From the NCBI RefSeq assembly GCF_002355395.1, contig NZ_AP017315.1, positions 2,604,001 through 2,668,000 on the forward strand: a stretch of 64,000 bases of DNA, given 5' to 3'. This document shows positions 16,381 through 24,345 of the stretch, piece by piece. The translations under genes were made by a program, and so were the position numbers. The DNA is from Microcella alkaliphila (lineage in GTDB: Bacteria > Actinomycetota > Actinomycetes > Actinomycetales > Microbacteriaceae). Every line of letters begins with the position of its first letter. Position 1 is the first letter of the stretch. Under the pieces are notes generated by a model. That model made no database searches, had not been told where the DNA came from, and saw only the letters and a program-made list of their open reading frames with translations.

Positions 16381-16397
16381 TGCATGGATATCATGCA
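16381..16397. promoter_or_regulatory. Perfect palindrome upstream of the VOC dioxygenase gene
   Basis: TGCATGGATATCATGCA consists of 6-base arms around GATAT and lies 27 bases before the start of the dioxygenase gene. It is well placed as an operator. Homologous operons in Firmicutes (mhq) are controlled by a MarR-type regulator, but no regulator gene lies alongside here. Confidence 0.5.
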
Positions 16398-16424
16398 TCC
16401 CGCAACGAGCGTGAGGAGCGCACC

Positions 16425-17393
16425 ATGACCGCGACAACCGAAGGTCTGCACCACGTCACCGCCATCGCCGGCGACCCGCAGAAGAACATCGACTTCTACA
16501 TCATCGGGCTCGGCCTGCGACTGGTCAAGAAGACGGTGAACTTCGACGACCCCGGCACGTACCACCTCTACTACGGCGACGAGGCGGGCCGCCCCGGCTC
16601 GCTCATGACGTTCTTCCCGTGGCGCGGCGTCCCCGGCGGCCGCATCGGCGCCGGCCAGTCGACCTCGACCGCGTTCAGCGTGCCCGCCGGCAGCCTCGGC
16701 TGGTGGACCGAACACTTCGCGCAGATCGGCGTCGAGGGCCGCATCACGAGCACCTCCTCCGACGAGGAGCGCCTGCTCGTCACCGACCCCGACGGGCTGC
16801 AGATCGAACTCGTCGCCACCCACGCTGACGACCCGCGCGACCCGTGGGACTCGGCGAGCGTGCCCGCCGAGTACGCCATCCGCGGCCAGCACTCGAGCGT
16901 GCTCACCGTGCGCGACAGCACCAAGACGGTCGAGCTCATGGTCAACGACCTCGGGATGCGCGTGGTCGAGGAAGAGGGCAACCGCACGCGGCTCGCGGCC
17001 GGTTCGGGCGCTCCGGGCACCCTCGTGGACGTGATCTCGTCGGGCCTCGCCGCGCAGGGCCTGACCGCCGGCGGCACCGTGCACCACATCGCCTTCCGTG
17101 TGCCCGACCAGCAGACGCAGGAGGCGTGGCGCCAGGAACTCACCGAGCGTGGCCACCAGGTCACCCAGATCATGGACCGCCAGTACTTCACGTCGATCTA
17201 CTTCCGCGAGCCGGGCGGCGTGCTGTTCGAGATCGCGACCGACACCCCCGGATTCGACATTGACGAGCCGCTGCTGGAGCTCGGCCGCTCGCTGAAGCTG
17301 CCGCCGTGGCTCGAGCCCTCGCGCGAGGCGATCGAGAACGCCGTCGCGCCAATCCGCATCCCCGACGAGAACAACCCCGGGGTGGCCGCATGA
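16425..17393 (+). CDS. VOC-family ring-cleaving dioxygenase (MhqO-like)
   Basis: Two vicinal-oxygen-chelate domains in tandem: residues about 6-140 begin LHHVTAIAGDPQKNIDFYI, and residues about 150-290 begin with GQHSSVLTVRDS. Candidate metal ligands are the His of GLHHVTA, the His of TVHHIAFRV and the Glu of GVLFEIATD. The 322 residues and adjacent hydrolase match the MhqO/MhqD-type pair linked to quinone and hydroquinone resistance in other bacteria; the role here is inferred. A GAGGAG ribosome site precedes the ATG. The next gene overlaps by four bases (ATGA). Confidence 0.85.
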   Translation: MTATTEGLHHVTAIAGDPQKNIDFYIIGLGLRLVKKTVNFDDPGTYHLYYGDEAGRPGSLMTFFPWRGVPGGRIGAGQSTSTAFSVPAGSLGWWTEHFAQIGVEGRITSTSSDEERLLVTDPDGLQIELVATHADDPRDPWDSASVPAEYAIRGQHSSVLTVRDSTKTVELMVNDLGMRVVEEEGNRTRLAAGSGAPGTLVDVISSGLAAQGLTAGGTVHHIAFRVPDQQTQEAWRQELTERGHQVTQIMDRQYFTSIYFREPGGVLFEIATDTPGFDIDEPLLELGRSLKLPPWLEPSREAIENAVAPIRIPDENNPGVAA

Positions 17394-18019
17394 GCGCGCA
17401 ACTGATCGACTGGCCGCACCTCGTGCGCGAGCCGAAGGAGGGCGCCTCGCACTACCTGCTGACCCTGCACGGCACGGGCGGGAATGAGACCGAGGTGGCC
17501 ACCCTCGCGCAGCACCTCGACCCGACGGCCGGCGTGATCTCGCCGCGGGGTCGGGTGAGCGAGCACGGCATGACGCGGTGGTTCGCGCGGGTCGCGGAGG
17601 GCGTGTTCGACGTGGACGACGTAATCGCGCGTGCGCAGGAACTGGCCGCGTTCATCCGGGCGGCCCGCGAGCAGTACGGCATCCAGGATGCTCCGATCAC
17701 GGCCGTCGGGTTCTCGAACGGCGCGAACATCGGCACCGCGACCGCCCTGCTTCACCCGGACGCTCTGCAGCGGGTGATCGCGTTCAGCGGCATGTACCCG
17801 TTCGGCGACCGCGACCCGATCGGCGACGCGTCGAGCGTTGAGCTCATGCTGCTGAATGGAGCAGCCGACCCGATGGCGCCGACGGCGAGCGTCGAGCACC
17901 TGGCGCGGGTGGCCGAGTCGCACGGGGCGAGCGTCGAGCGGCACATCCGCGCGGGCGGGCACGGCATCGACATGAGCGACGTGGCGGCGGCGCGGGAGTG
18001 GCTCGCGGCGCGGTCCTGA
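17390..18019 (+). CDS. Alpha/beta-hydrolase, phospholipase/carboxylesterase family (MhqD-like)
   Basis: The nucleophile elbow is GFSNGANIGT, the oxyanion region is LLTLHGTGGNE, and the catalytic Asp and His are likely in GAADPMAP and AGGHGIDM. 209 residues, no signal peptide. The start overlaps the dioxygenase stop, so both are made from one message. By analogy to mhq operons it may hydrolyse a product of ring cleavage; the substrate is unknown. Confidence 0.85.
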   Translation: MSAQLIDWPHLVREPKEGASHYLLTLHGTGGNETEVATLAQHLDPTAGVISPRGRVSEHGMTRWFARVAEGVFDVDDVIARAQELAAFIRAAREQYGIQDAPITAVGFSNGANIGTATALLHPDALQRVIAFSGMYPFGDRDPIGDASSVELMLLNGAADPMAPTASVEHLARVAESHGASVERHIRAGGHGIDMSDVAAAREWLAARS

Positions 18020-18120
18020 CGCGCGGCGGTCGTGTCATCACGGTGGGTGGCGGCGCTGAGCGACTCCCCCGCCGCAACCCGGCATAAGCTTGGCGGCAGG
18101 GGCAAGCAAAGGAGCCACGG

Positions 18121-21078
18121 GTGTCGGACACTCTCTTCGACTACTTCTCGCAGGTTGAGCTACCCACCCCCACCCTCGGGCCCGACGAGGTCACGCGACT
18201 ATTCGCCCAGCACTTTGGTCTCGACGTCGACCTGCAGCCCCTCGGCAGCCAGCAGGACCAGAACTTCCGCGTCTTCCCCCGCGGTGAGTCGACGCCGCTC
18301 GGCGTGCTGAAACTCAGCAACCCCGCCTTCAGCGAGGCCGAGATCACGATGCAGGATGCGGCGGCCGCGCAGGTGGCTGAGCGGCAACCCGCTCTGCGCA
18401 TCCCGAAGCTGGTCGAAGGGCCGCGCGGCGCGATGTCGGCCTGGTGGGAGTCCAGTGAGGGGCGCATTCACGCCCGCGTGATCGAGAACATCGCCGGGTC
18501 GACGCTGACCGGATCGGCCTACCTCGGCCCCGACGTGGTCGCCCGCATGGGCGAACTGTCGGGCCGCGTGAGCGTCGCCCTCGCCGACTACCGGCACCCC
18601 GCCTCCGGGCGCGTGTTGCAGTGGGATCTGCGACACGCCGAACGCGTCATCGACACCCTGCTGCCCCGCGAGCCCGACGAGGAAGTGCGTGCGACCCTGG
18701 CCGCGGCGACCGATCCCGCGCTGGCCGCCCTCGCCCCTGTCGCCGAGCACCTGCCCGTACAAGCCGGGCACTTCGACATCACCGACGACAACATCCTGCG
18801 GCCGGTCGGCGGGCGCCTACCCGACGCCGTCATCGATTTCGGCGACGTCGCCGCCTCGTGGGCGGTCGGCGAGCTCGCCACCACCCTGTCGTCGCTGTTG
18901 CACCACGACGGCGCGACGCCGGCGACGACGCTGCCGGCGATTCGCGCCTTCCACGCGCTGCGCCCGCTGACCGGGCACGAGGTCGACGCGCTGTGGGCGC
19001 TCGTCACCCTGCGCGGCGTCGTGCTGGTGCTGAGCGGCCGTGAGCAGGTGCGGCTCGACGCCTCCAACGACTACGCAAGCGGCGCCCTCGACCGCGAGTA
19101 CCGCGTCTTCGAGGTCGCCTCCTCGGTGCCGCCGACCGTCATGGCCGCGGTCATCCGCCGTGCGCTCGGGATGCCCGTCACGGCCCCCGACGCCGCCGGC
19201 TGGCAGGGCGCCGCGATTCTGTCGCCGTCGTTCCGCGCGCCGAGCGCCATCGACGCGGGTACCGTCTCGTCGCTCAACGACGTGGGCGCCTGGATGCACG
19301 CGTCCGTTCTCGAGAACGCGGCCGCCGCCGCCCTCGCGGCCGGCGCCGACGTCGCGTACGTCCCGGCGTGGCAGCCGATCCTCACCGGTGCCCCGGCGCG
19401 CACGCCGGACGAGCCGGCGACCGTGCCCACGGGCGTCACCGTGTGGCTCGCCGAGCCGGCCGTCCTCACCGGAGACGTCACCGTCGAGGGCGAGTCGCTC
19501 GTCGTGCACGGCGACGGTGAGGCGCTCGTGCTGAGCGGCGAGGGGGTGGCGGCCGGCCTCGCAGCGACTGACGCGGCGAGCGCCACGGACGCCGGGGCAA
19601 GCGCGACGCACGCGACGCTGCCCGCACACACGCGCATCCTGATTCAGCGACGCCCGCAGGGCGCGCCGCCTGCCCCCGCCATGGTGACGGCGTCGCTCGC
19701 CCCGGGGTGGCGGGCCGTGCTGGGCGACCCGGCCGGGGCGCTCGGCCTCGCGGCTGACCTCACGCCGCACGACGACACCGTCGACCCCACCGCCGACTCG
19801 CACGCCGTGCTCGCCCGCCGCGAGCGCGTGCTCGCCGAGGTGCAGGAGCACTACTACTCCGCTCCGCCGCAGATTGAGCGCGGCTGGCGCGAGTACCTCG
19901 TCGACACCGACGGCCGGGTGTACCTCGACATGCTGAACAACGTGACGTCGGTCGGCCACGCGCACCCGCAGGTGGTCGAGGCCGCGCACCGGCAGATGCG
20001 CCTGCTGAACACGAACTCGCGGTTCCACTATGCGGCGATCACCGAGTACGCCGAGCGCATCGCGGCGAAGTTGCCCGAGCACCTCGACACGGTGTTCTTC
20101 GTGAACTCGGGATCCGAGGCGGTCGACCTCGCCATTCGCCTCGCGATGGCCGCGACGGGCCGCCCCGACATCGTCGCGATGCGCGAGGCGTACCACGGCT
20201 GGACCTTCGCGAGCGATGCCGTCTCGACCTCGATCGCCGACAACCCGAACGCGCTCGAGACCCGCCCCGAGTGGGTGCACACGGTCGACGCGGCCAACGC
20301 GTACCGCGGCACGCATCGGGGGGCGGATGCACACCGCTACGCCCCCGAGGCGGTGGCCGTCATCGACGCCCTTGCCGAGAGCGGCCGGCCCCCCGCCGGG
20401 TTCATCTGCGAGCCCTACTTCGGCAACGCGGGCGGTGTCCCCCTGCCGGACGGCTACCTCGAGCAGGTGTACGCCGCGGTGCGCCGCCACGGCGGGGTCG
20501 TCATCGCCGACGAGGTGCAGGTCGGCTACGGCCGGCTCGGCGGCTGGTTCTGGGGCCACGAGCAGCAGGGTGTCGTGCCCGACATCGTCGCCGTCGCGAA
20601 GTCGGTGGGCTCGGGGCACCCGGTCGGCGCCGTCATCACAACGAGGGAGATCGCCGACAAGTACCGCACGGGCGGCTACTTCTTCGCATCGACCGGCGGC
20701 TCACCCGTGTCGTCGGTGATCGGCATGGCCGTGCTCGACGTGATCGAGAACGAGGGCCTGCAGCAGAACGCATGGCGGGTGGGCCAGCACCTGCGCCGCC
20801 GTCTCGAGGCCCTCATGGAGCAGCACCCGATCATCGGCGCCGTGCACGGCTCGGGCCTCTACATGGGTCTTGAGCTGGTGCGCGACCGGTCGACGTTGGA
20901 GCCCGCGACGGAGGAAACCGCGCTGATCTGCGACCGCCTGCGCGAGCTCGGCGTCATCATGCAGCCGACCGGCGACTACCAGAACGTGTTCAAGATCAAG
21001 CCGCCGCTGTGCGTCACGATCGAGTCGGCCGACTACTTCGCCGACCAGGTCGAACGGGTGCTCGCGACCGGGTGGTAG
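18121..21078 (+). CDS. Fusion: APH-type kinase plus class III PLP aminotransferase
   Basis: A 985-residue fusion starting at GTG 18121. The N-terminal third is an aminoglycoside-phosphotransferase-like kinase: GHFDITDDNIL is the Brenner-type catalytic loop and VIDFGDVAASW holds the metal-binding Asp. Residues about 350-560 are an Ala-rich linker with beta character and no motif I can name. From about residue 565 a complete class III aminotransferase follows: YLVDTDGRVYLDM, FFVNSGSEAVDLAIRL, IADEVQVGYGR, and VAVAKSVGSGHPVG with the PLP-binding Lys. Family members act on amino-alcohols or their phosphates; the fusion suggests phosphorylation followed by transamination or phospho-lyase action on one substrate. 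Confidence 0.85.
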   Translation: MSDTLFDYFSQVELPTPTLGPDEVTRLFAQHFGLDVDLQPLGSQQDQNFRVFPRGESTPLGVLKLSNPAFSEAEITMQDAAAAQVAERQPALRIPKLVEGPRGAMSAWWESSEGRIHARVIENIAGSTLTGSAYLGPDVVARMGELSGRVSVALADYRHPASGRVLQWDLRHAERVIDTLLPREPDEEVRATLAAATDPALAALAPVAEHLPVQAGHFDITDDNILRPVGGRLPDAVIDFGDVAASWAVGELATTLSSLLHHDGATPATTLPAIRAFHALRPLTGHEVDALWALVTLRGVVLVLSGREQVRLDASNDYASGALDREYRVFEVASSVPPTVMAAVIRRALGMPVTAPDAAGWQGAAILSPSFRAPSAIDAGTVSSLNDVGAWMHASVLENAAAAALAAGADVAYVPAWQPILTGAPARTPDEPATVPTGVTVWLAEPAVLTGDVTVEGESLVVHGDGEALVLSGEGVAAGLAATDAASATDAGASATHATLPAHTRILIQRRPQGAPPAPAMVTASLAPGWRAVLGDPAGALGLAADLTPHDDTVDPTADSHAVLARRERVLAEVQEHYYSAPPQIERGWREYLVDTDGRVYLDMLNNVTSVGHAHPQVVEAAHRQMRLLNTNSRFHYAAITEYAERIAAKLPEHLDTVFFVNSGSEAVDLAIRLAMAATGRPDIVAMREAYHGWTFASDAVSTSIADNPNALETRPEWVHTVDAANAYRGTHRGADAHRYAPEAVAVIDALAESGRPPAGFICEPYFGNAGGVPLPDGYLEQVYAAVRRHGGVVIADEVQVGYGRLGGWFWGHEQQGVVPDIVAVAKSVGSGHPVGAVITTREIADKYRTGGYFFASTGGSPVSSVIGMAVLDVIENEGLQQNAWRVGQHLRRRLEALMEQHPIIGAVHGSGLYMGLELVRDRSTLEPATEETALICDRLRELGVIMQPTGDYQNVFKIKPPLCVTIESADYFADQVERVLATGW

Positions 21079-21090
21079 CAACACCCCGTT

Positions 21091-21127
21091 ATTCCAACTA
21101 TTTCTGGAATAAACCAACTATAGTTGG
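21091..21127 (+). promoter_or_regulatory. Operator/promoter of the MNT-HEPN pair
   Basis: Two dyads are packed before the ATG at 21131. ATTCCAACTATTTCTGGAAT (21091-21110) has 6-base arms, and CCAACTATAGTTGG (21114-21127) is a perfect 14-base palindrome. The sequence CCAACTAT is also a direct repeat 20 bases apart, two helical turns. The second palindrome contains TATAGT (21119-21124), a good -10 box six bases before the ATG, so the transcript is probably leaderless and a bound repressor would cover the promoter. Confidence 0.7.
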
Positions 21128-21130
21128 CAA

Positions 21131-21736
21131 ATGAAGTTGCAGTCACCGTTCGAAGTCGTCACGCCAACGGCTGACGGGGAAGTTCTCACAGCTCTGGTTC
21201 GCCGGGGCGACTGGATGAGCATCAGCCAAGTCGTCGAGCTTGTCGGCTCGCGCAGCGACGAGGGCGTGCGGCGCGTCATCCGGCGGCTCGTCAACCAGGG
21301 CATTGTGGACGAGTTGCCCGTCGGAGGGCGCTCGGTTTTCCGACTCAACCCGCATCACATACTCGCCCCAGCCATCACGTCGATAGCCCGGGCGCGCGAA
21401 ACGCTGCTCACTCTGCTCACGGGGCGACTCGCGAACTGGAATTCGCCACCGCTATACGCCGCACTTTTCGGGTCCGGTGCACGTGGCACCATGACGTCGA
21501 CGAGTGATCTCGACCTCCTCCTGGTGCAACCCCACGCCACGGACGAGGTGTGGGATGTCGACGTCGCCGAGCTCGTGGTCGATGTACGGTCCTGGACCGG
21601 CAATGACCTGCGCGTTGTGCAGTACACGGAACATGAAGTTGGTCCCACCGATGCGCTTCTTGCTGAGCTCATCAATGACGCGATCCCGCTCCTCGGCGAC
21701 CATAGCTGGTTCAGGCAACAGATCGGACAGAAATGA
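21131..21736 (+). CDS. Winged-helix plus minimal nucleotidyltransferase (MNT) protein
   Basis: Residues about 10-75 form a winged helix (WMSISQVVELVGSRSDEGVR, then a wing ending GGRSVFRLNP). From about residue 110 comes a DNA polymerase beta-type nucleotidyltransferase core, FGSGARGTMTSTSDLDLLLV, with the GS and DxD signature; a third acidic residue is likely in ELVVDV. The next gene encodes a HEPN-like helical protein, overlapping by four bases. This resembles HEPN/MNT toxin-antitoxin pairs, in which the MNT protein modifies the toxin, but here the antitoxin-like protein carries its own DNA-binding domain, fitting the palindromes in the promoter. Confidence 0.75.
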   Translation: MKLQSPFEVVTPTADGEVLTALVRRGDWMSISQVVELVGSRSDEGVRRVIRRLVNQGIVDELPVGGRSVFRLNPHHILAPAITSIARARETLLTLLTGRLANWNSPPLYAALFGSGARGTMTSTSDLDLLLVQPHATDEVWDVDVAELVVDVRSWTGNDLRVVQYTEHEVGPTDALLAELINDAIPLLGDHSWFRQQIGQK

Positions 21737-22110
21737 CCCCAACTCGGCCCGCCGACCGCGCGCTTGCTCGACGACGCCTTGCGAAGGCCGAGGAGTTTTG
21801 GGAAGCGGCCGAAACACTCGCGGGCGATCCAGGGTTCATGAACGCGTACACCGCACAACTGGTCCTCAGCGGAATCGCCGCCGCTGACGTCCTGTGCGCG
21901 GCGAAACTCGGCCTGTACGCTCCGACCGGAGATCACTCAGAAGCGGTGGCTTTGCTCAGGCGAGTCGAGCCCGCCCTTGCGGGTAACCTCAGCAAATTGC
22001 TCGCCGCAAAGACGCGGGCTGAATACTCGGGACAATTCATGAAGACAACCGAGATGACGGGACTCCGACGCGCTGCCGAGGCGTTGCTCAACGCCGCGCG
22101 AATCGCCTAA
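21733..22110 (+). CDS. HEPN-like partner of the MNT protein
   Basis: A 125-residue all-helical protein: AKAEEFWEAAETLA, then AYTAQLVLSGIAAADVLCAA, then SEAVALLRRVEPALAGNLSK, then RAEYSGQFM and a final helix. This pattern resembles the HEPN fold that sits beside MNT proteins. The RNase signature of toxic HEPN proteins (Arg, 4-6 residues, His) is not visible: RAEYSG lies where it would be expected and no His follows. So it could be an inactive or substrate-binding HEPN rather than an RNase. It is translationally coupled to the upstream gene. Confidence 0.65.
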   Translation: MTPTRPADRALARRRLAKAEEFWEAAETLAGDPGFMNAYTAQLVLSGIAAADVLCAAKLGLYAPTGDHSEAVALLRRVEPALAGNLSKLLAAKTRAEYSGQFMKTTEMTGLRRAAEALLNAARIA

Positions 22111-22118
22111 GGGTCGCT

Positions 22119-22757
22119 CTACTTTCGCGACCGCAGCGCGCTCACCACGATCGCGATGCCACCGACGACCACAAGGATCGGCCAGATGACGGCCACGCCA
22201 ATCTCGATGCCGTCGAGCGACAGCGCGATGATCGCGGCGATGATCGCAAGCCCGATGGAGGGGAACCACGCCCAGCGCTGAGCGCGTCCGCCCGGGGCGA
22301 GAGCGAGCACGACGAAGGTGAGGGCCGCGCCCACGAAGAGGGCGACGCCGGCCGCCTGGTCGCCGAGGAGTCGTTCGGCGACGTCCGCCGCCCCCAGCGA
22401 CACGAGCATCCCGGCCGGAATGATCGCCCACCAGCGGCGCCTCGCTGTCGCCGCGACCGCCCAGAATCCGAGACTCGCGATCGCGAAGAACACGAATTCG
22501 CGCCAGTTCAGGATGCTCGTCGACAGCTCGAGAAGCGACCGCACGCCGACCGCCGCGAGCACCGCGCCAGGAATCGCCGCCCACCACGAACCGCGATCGG
22601 TCGCGAACGCGACCCAGAACACGGCGCTCGCGCCGAGCTGTACGCCGATCCACCACAGGCGCAGGTCGGCGCCGTCGGTGAGCAGATCGATCAGGCCAAG
22701 CACCCCCGCGATCGCAAGCGCGATCCCGAGGGTGACGCGAACAGCGACGCTAGACAT
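22119..22757 (-). CDS. Multi-helix membrane protein, function unknown
   Basis: A 212-residue protein starting at the ATG at 22757, set by an AGGAGG ribosome site. The longer frame to 22898 adds a segment without membrane character. About seven hydrophobic helices are arranged in repeated pairs with small charged loops (RLWWIGVQLGASAVFWVAF; WWAAIPGAVLAAVGVRSLL; WWAIIPAGMLVSLGAADV). The repeated WWAxIP motif points to internal duplication. The gene upstream at 22795-23205 shares this motif and layout. I recognise no family with certainty; some LiaF-like membrane regions look similar. Confidence 0.7.
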   Translation of the reverse strand: MSSVAVRVTLGIALAIAGVLGLIDLLTDGADLRLWWIGVQLGASAVFWVAFATDRGSWWAAIPGAVLAAVGVRSLLELSTSILNWREFVFFAIASLGFWAVAATARRRWWAIIPAGMLVSLGAADVAERLLGDQAAGVALFVGAALTFVVLALAPGGRAQRWAWFPSIGLAIIAAIIALSLDGIEIGVAVIWPILVVVGGIAIVVSALRSRK

Positions 22758-22794
22758 GGAGGCCTCCTGACCGTCAGCGTATCCAGTGGAGTAC

Positions 22795-23205
22795 CTAGGC
22801 GGCACGCTCGTGCAGCGACTGGCGCCGCTGGTCGGCGTGGCGATGGCTGGCCCGAACCGGCAGCCTGACGGCGTGGCGACGCAAGCGGCGACGGACAACC
22901 GACGCCGTGGCGCCGATCGCGAGGAGCGCGATCAGGTGCAACGGGGTCCACGCGCCCCGCGCATCCGGAATCGCATCGATCAATGACGCGACCCCCGCCG
23001 CCGCCAACACGGTGGCGGGAAGCGCCGCCCACCAGAAGCTCGCGTGGACCGCGAAGAGGGTCCAGAACACGGCGCTGGTGGCGGCGACGATCGCGATCCA
23101 TGACACGGCGAGTTCGGGCGGTCGGGGAATCTCATTGAGCCCGAGCAGAACACCGGTCAAGGCGACTGCGAGGGCGGGTTCGGGGCGGATCGTGAGTCCG
23201 GACAT
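22795..23205 (-). CDS. Small membrane protein related to its downstream neighbour
   Basis: 136 residues from the ATG at 23205, which has an AGGAGG site. Helices: ALAVALTGVLLGLNEI, SWIAIVAATSAVFWTLFAV, FWWAALPATVLAAAGVASLI, and HLIALLAIGATASVV, then a long basic tail (RRRLRRHAVRLPVRASHRH). The order and the WWAALP motif match the first half of the protein at 22119-22757, so the two are likely duplicates on the same strand, 38 bases apart. Function unknown. Confidence 0.65.
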   Translation of the reverse strand: MSGLTIRPEPALAVALTGVLLGLNEIPRPPELAVSWIAIVAATSAVFWTLFAVHASFWWAALPATVLAAAGVASLIDAIPDARGAWTPLHLIALLAIGATASVVRRRLRRHAVRLPVRASHRHADQRRQSLHERAA

Positions 23206-23364
23206 GCCGGGCCTCCTGTTAGTCGCTCGAGGGGCCGGGTTCGGGTTCCCGGTTCGAGTGGTGCCAGCCTGACACCCGTTCGGGGGGTGCGCACGGGTCA
23301 AAAGTCCCGACGTGAAACAGCAGCGCGTTGCACGATGGACACCGGCGGTGGAGGATGCCGGAAC

Positions 23365-23738
23365 ATGACGCAATGGATTTGGGAGACGTCTGCGGACGGC
23401 ACCGCGCGGTACGTGCTCGGCACAGCGGGCGAGGATCCCCTCGTGTGCGTTGGGGTCAACCCCAGCACGGCCGTGCCGAACAGGCTCGACCGGACGGTGA
23501 CCCGGGTCAGCCGATTCGCCGAGCGGACTGGGCATGACAGCTGGGTGATGCTGAACGTGTACCCGCAGATCTCGACCGACCCTGCGGGGTTGCATCTCGA
23601 ACGCGACCCTCTGCTGACGGAAGACAACCTGCGCCACATTGCGCAGGCGATTGGAGGCCGCCCGCTGACCGTGCTGGCCGCGTGGGGCGTTCTCGTCGAG
23701 TCGCGTCCGTACCTGATGGGCCTCGTGCGCGAACTGGT
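23365..23738 (+). pseudogene. DUF1643 gene, N-terminal part, interrupted by IS256
   Basis: Recognisable DUF1643: VCVGVNPSTAVPNRLDRTV, then DSWVMLNVYPQIST, then LTVLAAWGVLVESRPYLMG. The start is the ATG at 23365 behind GGAGG. Coding sequence is cut after CGCGAACTGGT by an IS256-type element; the gene resumes at 26430 in the same frame after a repeat of the sequence ACTGGT. Joining the halves restores an uninterrupted protein through ELVALPALAAASWVS. The function of the domain is unknown. Confidence 0.85.
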
Positions 23739-23795
23739 GAGGGTGTCAGATGGTGTGTGTAAGGGGTGTCGGCTTCTTACGAAAGGACGACACTG

Positions 23796-24345
23796 ATGAC
23801 CATGATCGACAGGGAAGCCCGCGAGCAGCGGCGGCGTGAGCAGGCGGGGGGCGCGAGGCGTCTTCGAGACTCGGGTGTGCTTGATGACTTGTTCGCGAAG
23901 ATCGATTCCGGTGAGGTGCAACTCGATGGCCGGGACGGGCTGATCCAACAGCTGATCAAGACCGGCCTGGAGCGTGGCTTGCAGGCGGAGCTGACTGAGC
24001 ACGTCGGCTACGAGCGGGGCGATGCGGAGGCTCCGTTCCACGACAACTCGCGCAACGGGTCGTTTCCTAAGACCGTGGCGACCATTGCCGGCAATGTTGA
24101 GCTTGCTGTCCCGCGCGACCGTAACGGGAGCTTCACCCCTCGTCTGGTGCCCACCGGTCAGCGGCGTCTGGGCGGGTTGGACGAGATGATCGTCTCGCTC
24201 TACGCCGGCGGGATGACGGTGCGCGATATCGAGCACCATCTGGCGTCCACGATCGGCACCGACATCTCGCGGGAGACGATCTCGAAGATCGTCGACGAGA
24301 TCTCCGACGAGGTCCTGGCGTGGCAGTCCAGGCCGTTGGAAGCGT
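23796..24345 (+). pseudogene. IS256 transposase, N-terminal part
   Basis: Mutator/IS256-type transposase starting at ATG 23796 with an AAAGGA site. Seen: LIQQLIKTGLERGLQAELTE, HDNSRNGSFPKTV, VPRDRNGSFTPRLVP, and ETISKIVDEISDEVLAWQSR. The frame is cut after LEA by the IS30-type insertion at 24346 and resumes at 25579 (FYPVIYLDAIVVKVRD), where the first catalytic Asp lies. Confidence 0.9.

Noticed and set aside
18817..20619. 600-residue minus-strand frame opposite the kinase-aminotransferase fusion
   Set aside because: Composition is Arg/Gly/Val-rich without motifs, typical of a shadow of a high-GC gene.
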